This document shows positions 58,285 through 64,000 of a DNA stretch of 64,000 bases, in pieces. The notes under the pieces are model-generated. The model saw only the letters and a program-made list of their open reading frames with translations. It was not told the origin of the DNA and made no database searches. Source of the stretch: Gammaproteobacteria bacterium. GTDB lineage: Bacteria; Pseudomonadota; Gammaproteobacteria; UBA6429; Thiohalophilaceae. The stretch is from the NCBI GenBank assembly GCA_029881995.1, contig JAOULO010000001.1, positions 174,930 to 238,929 on the forward strand, in the 5' to 3' direction. Every line of letters begins with the position of its first letter. Position 1 is the first letter of the stretch. The position numbers and the translations under genes were made by a program.

Positions 58285-58797
58285 TCAGGCCGTGACACTT
58301 TCACCTGACAGGGCCGCCAGTGCGGCATCGTAATTGGGTTCCTGAGCAATCTCGGGAACCAGTTCGTTATAAATCACCTTGTCATTTTCATCGAGAACGA
58401 CCACAGCGCGTGCCGTGATACCGGCCAGTGGGCCATCCTGGATCAGCACACCATAATCCTTGGCAAAGTTCTTATCACGCATCATGGAAAGACTGATCAC
58501 CTTGTCGGTGTTCTCTGCCGTACAAAAACGACCCATAGCAAAAGGCAGATCAGCAGAGATAATCAGCATGACGCTATCATCACGTGCTGCATCATTAAAT
58601 CGCTTGGTCGAAGTGGCACAGACTGGGGTATCCAGACTGGGAACGATATTTAATAACTTTTTCTTGCCTGCGAAATCAGCCAGACTTTTATCATTCAGTT
58701 CACCATCGGTGAGTTTAAAGGCAGGTGCCGCACTACCCACTGCTGGTAAATCGGCATTGGTATTGATTGCGTTACCCTGTAATGTAATTTGTGCCAT
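58285..58797 (-). CDS. tpx: Thiol peroxidase Tpx
   Basis: Tpx reduces alkyl hydroperoxides and hydrogen peroxide with thioredoxin. The 170-residue protein has the peroxidatic C60 in [13 protein letters not shown] and the resolving cysteine in GRFC (about residue 92), the usual atypical two-cysteine arrangement. It lies within the glycine-cleavage operon between gcvPA and gcvPB, with short gaps (48 and 87 bases), so it should be induced with it unless it has its own promoter. Confidence 0.96.
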   Translation of the reverse strand: MAQITLQGNAINTNADLPAVGSAAPAFKLTDGELNDKSLADFAGKKKLLNIVPSLDTPVCATSTKRFNDAARDDSVMLIISADLPFAMGRFCTAENTDKVISLSMMRDKNFAKDYGVLIQDGPLAGITARAVVVLDENDKVIYNELVPEIAQEPNYDAALAALSGESVTA

Positions 58798-58845
58798 CGT
58801 CGTCTCTCCTTAATTAGAGTGTTTGTAAGTTAAATATCCATTTAT

Positions 58846-60243
58846 TCAAGCTATCTTTGGTTCAGCAGAGCTCTTCGTTGCCTGCAGTTGGGTGGATATT
58901 TGTTGCAGCTTATCAACAAAGGTAATTAAATCTGCCTCGGTCTTGGTTTCGGTTGCACAGACCAGCAAACAATTTTTCAGTTCGGGATAGTCATCTTCCA
59001 GCATAATGCCACCGACAATACCCTGGGCCGTCAAAGCCTGTGTGACTTCATTCACGGGGCGATCAAACTGGACAACGGCTTCGTGGAACAGAGGACGGTC
59101 AAATAACTTCTTGATACCCGGTACACCATTCAATTTATCGAGCAGTTCCATGGTATTGGCATGACTATTGGCTGCCGCCTGCTCAATACCTGCGGGTCCC
59201 ATCAGGGCCATGTGAATGGTTGCGGCAGTGACCAGCAGCCCCTGATTGGTACAGATATTCGATGTCGCCTTGGAGCGTCGAATATGTTGTTCACGGGCCT
59301 GTAAGGTTAGTGAAAAACCGGGCTTACCATCAAGATCGGTAGTGCGACCAATGATACGTCCTGGCATCTGCCGTACATAATCCTGACGACAGCACATGAA
59401 ACCAAAGTAAGGACCGCCTGATGACAACGGAATTCCCAGTGGCTGGCCATCACCACACACAATATCGGCACCGATCTCACCCCATTCACCCGGTGGGGTT
59501 AACACCGCAAGTGATACCGGATTCGTGACTCCGATGACCAGGGCCTTGTGTTCGTGTGCCCAGTCAGTAAGGGCATCAACCTCTTCCAGTACACCAAAAA
59601 AGTTGGGTTGCGGGATCACCAGGGCAACAAAGTCACCGGGGTCCTTGGGCAGGCTGGCGGGATCAAGGTGACCACCGGTTACATCGTAATCCAGTTCTTC
59701 AAGAATGATGCCCTGTCCTTTGGTGATGGTCTGGGCCACTTTGCGATAACTGGGATGTACGGTACGAGGTATCAAAATACGTTTTGATTTTGCCTTACGG
59801 TTGGCGCGCACGGCCATGAGTATGGCTTCGGCCAGGGCGGAGGCACCATCGTATAAAGAGGCATTAGAAACATCCATCCCGGTCAGGCTGGCCATCATGG
59901 TCTGGTACTCATAAAGCAATTGCAAGGTACCCTGACTGGCCTCGGCCTGGTAAGGTGTGTAGGCTGAATAAAATTCACCGCGTGTGGTGATCTCCCAGAC
60001 AGCCGAAGGGATATGATGCTCATAGGCACCACCACCGGCAAAGCACAGTGAGCGGCTATCCTGTGCAGCACGTTCGGCCATCAATCTTTGCACAGCCATC
60101 TCAGACAGCCCCGTGGGTACCTCGGTCAAACCTTTAGAACGAAGTTCTTTTGGGATCTCATCAAACAATGCTTCAATATCTTTGACCCCAATGGCCGCCA
60201 GCATGTCGCGAACGTCATCTTCAGTATGTGGTATAAACGGCAT
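58846..60243 (-). CDS. gcvPA: Glycine dehydrogenase (decarboxylating) subunit 1
   Basis: The N-terminal-type half of the split P-protein. The 465-residue protein begins [19 protein letters not shown] and contains the family blocks [23 protein letters not shown] ([14 protein letters not shown]), [11 protein letters not shown] and [17 protein letters not shown]. It works with GcvPB as a heterotetramer. The split form is typical of many bacteria outside the enterics. Confidence 0.96.
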   Translation of the reverse strand: MPFIPHTEDDVRDMLAAIGVKDIEALFDEIPKELRSKGLTEVPTGLSEMAVQRLMAERAAQDSRSLCFAGGGAYEHHIPSAVWEITTRGEFYSAYTPYQAEASQGTLQLLYEYQTMMASLTGMDVSNASLYDGASALAEAILMAVRANRKAKSKRILIPRTVHPSYRKVAQTITKGQGIILEELDYDVTGGHLDPASLPKDPGDFVALVIPQPNFFGVLEEVDALTDWAHEHKALVIGVTNPVSLAVLTPPGEWGEIGADIVCGDGQPLGIPLSSGGPYFGFMCCRQDYVRQMPGRIIGRTTDLDGKPGFSLTLQAREQHIRRSKATSNICTNQGLLVTAATIHMALMGPAGIEQAAANSHANTMELLDKLNGVPGIKKLFDRPLFHEAVVQFDRPVNEVTQALTAQGIVGGIMLEDDYPELKNCLLVCATETKTEADLITFVDKLQQISTQLQATKSSAEPKIA

Positions 60244-60321
60244 GTTTTCTTACACCTAGCTATGTAAAGTTATCAATTTAAAAATTTCTATTAAGTCGAT
60301 TGAGTCGTACTAGCGGCTTAA

Positions 60322-60717
60322 TTAATGATCATCTGCAGCAACGTGATCGGTATACTCTGATGAACTCATCAGGTTATCAAAATCACCTTCATCTTCCGGT
60401 TTGATACTGAAAATCCAGCCGTCACCATAAGGGTCGGCATTAATGGTTTCCGGTGCATCGGCCAGAGTTGCATTGGCTTCGACGACTTCACCGGAGATAG
60501 GACAATACACGTCCGATGCGGCCTTAACAGACTCAACAACCGCACAATCTTCGCCCTGTTCAAAACTGCTGCCAGACTCTGGTGCATCAACAAATACCAG
60601 GTCACCCAGCAATTCCTGTGCATGATCGCTGATACCTATTGTCAGGGTCCCATCATCATTCTTGCGAACCCATTCGTGTGATTTTGTATAACGTAATTCA
60701 GCCGGTATGTTACTCAT
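60322..60717 (-). CDS. gcvH: Glycine cleavage system H protein
   Basis: GcvH carries the lipoyl arm that shuttles the aminomethyl intermediate. The 131-residue protein has the lipoyl lysine K65 in [15 protein letters not shown], the normal position. It needs octanoyl from LipB and sulfur insertion by a lipoyl synthase; lipA2 leads this same operon. Confidence 0.97.
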   Translation of the reverse strand: MSNIPAELRYTKSHEWVRKNDDGTLTIGISDHAQELLGDLVFVDAPESGSSFEQGEDCAVVESVKAASDVYCPISGEVVEANATLADAPETINADPYGDGWIFSIKPEDEGDFDNLMSSSEYTDHVAADDH

Positions 60718-60765
60718 GTTTGTTTCCCCTGATAAAAATTAAAACTCGTTACTTGAACTGGTCTC

Positions 60766-60884
60766 AAAATGTGTGAGCGATGGTGAGACAAGGCAAAAAT
60801 GGACGAAAAAGCGGAGTTTACACGAAGTAAATGAGCATTTTGAGTCCATTTTTAACGCAGTATCAGCTTTGCTCACGCATTTTA
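60766..60884. repeat. Palindromic MITE-like hairpin element, copy B
   Basis: A 119-base inverted repeat between gcvT and gcvH. Outer arms (about 60766-60778 with 60871-60884, AAAATGTGTGAGC type) and inner arms (AAAAATGGAC with GTCCATTTTT) pair. The loop holds GCGGAGTTTACACGAAGTAA, close to that of copy A at 41918. Its right end coincides with the gcvT stop codon, just as copy A touches the barrel gene's stop. Confidence 0.75.
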
Positions 60885-61964
60885 AATGCAGGCCTTACCC
60901 TGTCTGACAAAAGGCGGCTTAACCACTTTGACATCCATCAATTTACCGCGCATATCCACTTTACATTGTTCACCAGTACTTTTAGGGACCCGGGCAAAGG
61001 CAATGGCCTTACCCAGGGTTGGTGAAAAACTACCACTGGTGATTTCACCATCGTCCAGGCCATCAATAATGACTTTCTGGTGGTTACGCAATACGCCCTT
61101 GCCTTCCAGTAACAGACCGACAAATTTCTTAGTTGTGCCCTGCTCACGCTGTTGTTCAAGTGCCTTACGTCCGATAAAGTCACGAGCCTCTGGATCCCAT
61201 GCGATGGTCCAGCCAAGACCGGATTCAAGTGGTGAGGTTTCTTCATCCATATCGGTACCGTACAGGTTCATACCCGCTTCCAGTCGCAGGGTGTCGCGTG
61301 CACCCAGGCCTGCCGGTTTAACACCGGCCTGTATGAGACTGTCCCAGAAACTGGCCGCCTCTGTCGCCGGTAGCATGATTTCATAACCGTCTTCACCGGT
61401 GTAACCGGTACGGGCCACGGCCATGTCACCGATCTCACGCATAAAGAAGATCCCGATTCCATCCAGGGCCTGGGCCTGATCGCCCAATACGGCATGAACC
61501 TTGTCTCTTGCATTGGGTCCCTGCACGGCAATCATCGCCAGGTCGTCACGCACATTAACAGTGACATTAAAGGCTTCGGATTGTTTGTTGATCCAGGCCA
61601 GGTCTTTTTCTCGGGTGGCTGCGTTCACCACCATACGGAACCAGGTGTCCGTCATATAGTAGGTAATCAGATCATCGATCACCCCACCCTTTTCATTCAA
61701 CATACATGAATACAGCGCCTTACCAGCGTCCTTCAGGCGGTCGACATTATTGGCCAGCAGATAACGCAGAAAATCTTTTACCCGTTCACCGGTGAGATCC
61801 ACCACAACCATATGCGAGACATCAAACATGCCTGCATCTTTTCTGACCTGATGGTGTTCATCGATTTGTGAACCATAATTGATTGGCATATCCCAGCCGC
61901 CAAAGTCCACCATTTTGGCCTGCAGGTTTACATGTATGTCATATAAGGGGGTACGTTGTCCCAT
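60882..61964 (-). CDS. gcvT: Aminomethyltransferase GcvT
   Basis: GcvT transfers the methylene group from GcvH to tetrahydrofolate, releasing ammonia. The 360-residue protein starts [12 protein letters not shown], has the [17 protein letters not shown] and [10 protein letters not shown] folate-site blocks and ends with the usual KPPFVR. Its stop codon overlaps hairpin element B. It follows lipA2 by 66 bases. Confidence 0.96.
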   Translation of the reverse strand: MGQRTPLYDIHVNLQAKMVDFGGWDMPINYGSQIDEHHQVRKDAGMFDVSHMVVVDLTGERVKDFLRYLLANNVDRLKDAGKALYSCMLNEKGGVIDDLITYYMTDTWFRMVVNAATREKDLAWINKQSEAFNVTVNVRDDLAMIAVQGPNARDKVHAVLGDQAQALDGIGIFFMREIGDMAVARTGYTGEDGYEIMLPATEAASFWDSLIQAGVKPAGLGARDTLRLEAGMNLYGTDMDEETSPLESGLGWTIAWDPEARDFIGRKALEQQREQGTTKKFVGLLLEGKGVLRNHQKVIIDGLDDGEITSGSFSPTLGKAIAFARVPKSTGEQCKVDMRGKLMDVKVVKPPFVRQGKACI

Positions 61965-62030
61965 TTAAAAGCCTCGTCAAATTGTTAGGTATTTTTTTAA
62001 GTACTTTTAAGAATAGTCATTTTAAAGTAT

Positions 62031-62933
62031 CTATTCTTCTGCATGATAGGAGGAACGAACCAGCGGGCCGGACTTGACCCAGCTAAATCCCAGTTCATTC
62101 GCCACATTTGTATAATCATCAAATTCTGCCGGAGAGAGATAACGTTGGACCGGTAGGTGATATTTGCTTGGTCTCAGGTATTGACCTATGGCCACACGAT
62201 CCACATTGGCTGCCCGTAAATCTTTGAGTACCTGAACCACTTCATTATGGTGTTCACCCACACCGAGCATGATAGCGGACTTTGCTTCCACACCATCCAG
62301 TGCCGCAGCCTTTTGCAGCATATCCAGGCTGCGTTGATAATCGGCCCCTTTACGCACGGTTTTATATAGGGAGGGTACGGTTTCAACATTGTGTCCCCAG
62401 ACCATGCGTGTTTCACCTTCAGCTTGCGTGAGTGCCTGATAGATCACTTCAACGGCATTGTCCTGACAACGAAAATAATCCGAGGTGAGTAATTCGATCC
62501 CCATCGCCGCCTTACCCTGACGAAGCTGCGTAATGGTATCGGCAAAGATTTTTGCCCCACCATCGGCTAAGTCATCACGATTCACACAGGTCAGCACTAC
62601 ATAATCCAGGCCCATACCCAGGGCAGCTTCTGCCACGCGGCGTGGCTCATCATCATCAAACCAGTCTGGTTTGCCGGTTTTTACAGCACAGAAGCCACAG
62701 GCGCGAGTGCAGGTATCCCCCAGCAACATAAAAGTGGCTGTACCGCGACTCCAGCATTCCTGGCGATTGGGACAATGGGCCTCAACACAGACCGTATTGA
62801 GTTGTTGTTGAGATACGGCGGATGCCGTCTGGCCATAGTTGTCACCCGCTGACAGGGGTTGGCGGATCCACGCAGGCATACGCCCCACATTAGGCTGACT
62901 GGAATGGTCGAAAACTGGAATGACTTTGGCCAT
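62031..62933 (-). CDS. lipA: Lipoyl synthase LipA, second copy
   Basis: The 300-residue protein has all six cluster cysteines of lipoyl synthase: C49, C54 and C60 (CVEAHCPNRQEC) for the auxiliary cluster and C75, C79, C82 (CTRACGFC) for the SAM cluster, plus the terminal VRSSYHA serine motif. It differs widely from copy 1 at 9772 (different N-terminus, shorter), so it is a diverged paralogue or transferred gene. It is the first gene behind a tandem glycine riboswitch and terminator, so it should be made when glycine is high, together with GcvH. Confidence 0.94.
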   Translation of the reverse strand: MAKVIPVFDHSSQPNVGRMPAWIRQPLSAGDNYGQTASAVSQQQLNTVCVEAHCPNRQECWSRGTATFMLLGDTCTRACGFCAVKTGKPDWFDDDEPRRVAEAALGMGLDYVVLTCVNRDDLADGGAKIFADTITQLRQGKAAMGIELLTSDYFRCQDNAVEVIYQALTQAEGETRMVWGHNVETVPSLYKTVRKGADYQRSLDMLQKAAALDGVEAKSAIMLGVGEHHNEVVQVLKDLRAANVDRVAIGQYLRPSKYHLPVQRYLSPAEFDDYTNVANELGFSWVKSGPLVRSSYHAEE

Positions 62934-62949
62934 ATTTTTTCCCGGTTAC

Positions 62950-62994
62950 AAAAACAAAAAGGGCGACGGAAAGTCCTGTGACTTTTCGTCGCCC
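62950..62994 (-). terminator. Intrinsic terminator of the glycine riboswitch
   Basis: On the minus strand a 15-bp stem (62994-62980 with 62975-62961, one G-T) with a four-base loop is followed by TTTTTGTTTTT. It lies directly after the second aptamer and before lipA2, so it is the riboswitch's expression platform. Confidence 0.88.
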
Positions 62995-63180
62995 CTCTGT
63001 CCTTTCACCTGAGAGCTTGGGCCCCTTCGGTGCTCTTTATAGAGTCTCTCCAGAGTCAACTTTTGAATATATTGATTCAATCAATGCATTCAAAACTAAC
63101 GGTCCTTTTGCCTGAGCGATTCCGGGTGGTTGCGCCTTCGGCGGTCAGTGAATACTGACTCTCTCCCATTAGTCCTGAGT
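62995..63180 (-). ncRNA. gcvT riboswitch: Tandem glycine riboswitch
   Basis: Two glycine aptamers in tandem on the minus strand. The upstream one has the signatures GACCGCCGAAGGCGCAA and GCTCAGGCAAAAGGACCG. The downstream one has GAGCACCGAAGGGGC and CTCTCAGGTGAAAGGACAGA. Glycine riboswitches usually turn on glycine-cleavage genes. The following terminator hairpin suggests transcription anti-termination on glycine binding. Confidence 0.94.
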
Positions 63181-63190
63181 TGAAGACGCG

Positions 63191-63219
63191 ATTTTACTTG
63201 CTCTAATCCGTAAAACCAA
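63191..63219 (-). promoter_or_regulatory. Promoter of the glycine-cleavage operon
   Basis: On the minus strand TTGGTT (63219-63214) and TAAAAT (63196-63191) are 17 bases apart. The start site falls a few bases before the first aptamer at about 63180, as expected for a riboswitch leader. Confidence 0.6.
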
Positions 63220-63242
63220 GGTGATCTGTGTAGATATTTTGC

Positions 63243-64000
63243 TTAATGACGCTGATTACGATCTGGTCGCATTAAAAACCATAATACTGGCAGGGTTCCT
63301 ATGACCAGCATTAATGCCGCCGGGGCCGCCAGTTCGAGCATTTCCTCACTGGCTTCAATCCAGATTCGAACGGGCAAAGTATCGAAGCCGGTGGGACGCA
63401 GTAACAGGGTGGCGGGCAGTTCTTTTAATGTATCAATGAACACCAATACCCAGGCACTGATCATTCCACCGCGCATCATGGGTAACATAACCCGCCACAG
63501 GTTCTGCAAGGGACTGGCACCCAGACTACGACCCGCCTGCTCAATGGAAGGGGTAAGCTGCTGCACTACCGATTCCTGAGACTGAACCGCCAGGGGTAAA
63601 AAACGAATGACCATGGCAAGAATTAATACCAACAGGCCTCCATAGATGTCCGGCACCATAGCCAGGACAAAGGTCAGGATCCCAAGGGCAATCACAGGGC
63701 CAGGAAGTACAAAGCCGATACTGGATAGATGCACACAGGCCTGACTGAGATAATCCCGTCGCCTTGCGTGGTACAGGGCAACGGGTAGACCCGCTACCAT
63801 GGCAAGGCTTGCTGCAAAAATACTGATTAATAGCGAATTACTTACATAGCCCCAGAAGGCGGTGTCGATCAGATCCTTGACCCAGGCCTCCCAACTCCAG
63901 ACCAGCATCCAGGACACGGGCAATATAAAAGCAAACAGGGTGATCAGGCCCAACCAGAACCAGATTAATATCGTCTCGGTGGAACTGGCCTCGGTGGGAA
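63243..64000 (-). CDS. ABC transporter permease (FbpB-like), partial
   Basis: The reading frame is open to the right edge, so the N-terminal part is missing. The visible 252 or so residues hold a second BPD permease domain with about six membrane segments and the EAA-type loop QAGRSLGASPLQNLWRVMLP. The residues resemble two-domain permeases of iron(III) or thiamine ABC importers such as FbpB; the substrate is uncertain. A TTG at 63953 lies inside the frame and is not the true start. Confidence 0.85.
   Translation of the reverse strand, partial: PTEASSTETILIWFWLGLITLFAFILPVSWMLVWSWEAWVKDLIDTAFWGYVSNSLLISIFAASLAMVAGLPVALYHARRRDYLSQACVHLSSIGFVLPGPVIALGILTFVLAMVPDIYGGLLVLILAMVIRFLPLAVQSQESVVQQLTPSIEQAGRSLGASPLQNLWRVMLPMMRGGMISAWVLVFIDTLKELPATLLLRPTGFDTLPVRIWIEASEEMLELAAPAALMLVIGTLPVLWFLMRPDRNQRH

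Noticed and set aside
63951..63953. TTG 63953 as start of the ABC permease
   Set aside because: The frame stays open and hydrophobic to the window edge, so the gene continues outside.

Overview
The window looks like chromosome of a free-living, non-enteric gammaproteobacterium. The evidence is gene content and order: mreB-mreC-mreD-mrdA-rodA-mltB-rlpA-dacA-dat-ybeD-lipB-lipA, then lptD-surA-pdxA-ksgA ... apaG ... apaH ... folA-thyA, and the AmgK/MurU cell-wall recycling pair, which Pseudomonas-type lineages have and E. coli lacks. LptD and the other envelope genes show an LPS-bearing outer membrane. I cannot name a genus. No tRNA, rRNA, CRISPR array, phage or intact insertion sequence was found.

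Layout. (1) 1-10737: the rod-shape and lateral-wall operon, running into D-amino-acid supply and lipoate synthesis. (2) 10740-18029: a DUF218 protein, a receiver-ATPase with a multi-PAS sensor kinase, then (minus strand) a TPR protein and an L,D-transpeptidase that share a C-terminal domain. (3) 18117-22279 (minus): amgK-murU-GCS2 ligase-M14 hydrolase, a tightly overlapped operon. (4) 22364-36286: an acyltransferase-like membrane protein, lptD-surA-pdxA-ksgA, four inserted genes (CheW-TM-LysM, TM-LysM, HExxH protein, ComFB), apaG, a TPR/beta-barrel plus FecR pair, and apaH. (5) 36287-42040: a plastic stretch with folA and thyA, small dispersed GC-rich repeats, direct repeats, an outer-membrane protein gene, a decayed third copy of that family, and a seven-TM protein with a winged-helix regulator behind a clear double operator. 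(6) 42038-54190: second outer-membrane paralogue, lgt, epimerase, DUF255 protein, a sensor kinase with an EAL-HDOD partner, and redox and metal proteins. (7) 54280-63242: a lipoprotein, then (minus) a long glycine-cleavage operon led by a tandem glycine riboswitch: lipA2-gcvT-gcvH-gcvPA-tpx-gcvPB-dgkA-pfkB-type kinase. (8) The edge holds part of an ABC permease.

How it fits together. Envelope growth dominates: synthesis (MreBCD, PBP2, RodA), trimming (DacA, MltB, RlpA, L,D-transpeptidase), recycling (AmgK/MurU), outer-membrane assembly (LptD, SurA, Lgt) and several wall- or barrel-linked proteins of unknown role. The second theme is lipoate and one-carbon metabolism: lipB/lipA1 at one end, and a glycine-induced gcv operon with its own lipoyl synthase at the other.

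The most unusual features are the paired LysM membrane proteins with oppositely charged cytoplasmic tails (one carrying a CheW domain), the twin 17-bp palindromic operator at 40353-40392, the riboswitch-controlled second lipA, and a two-copy hairpin element abutting gene ends.
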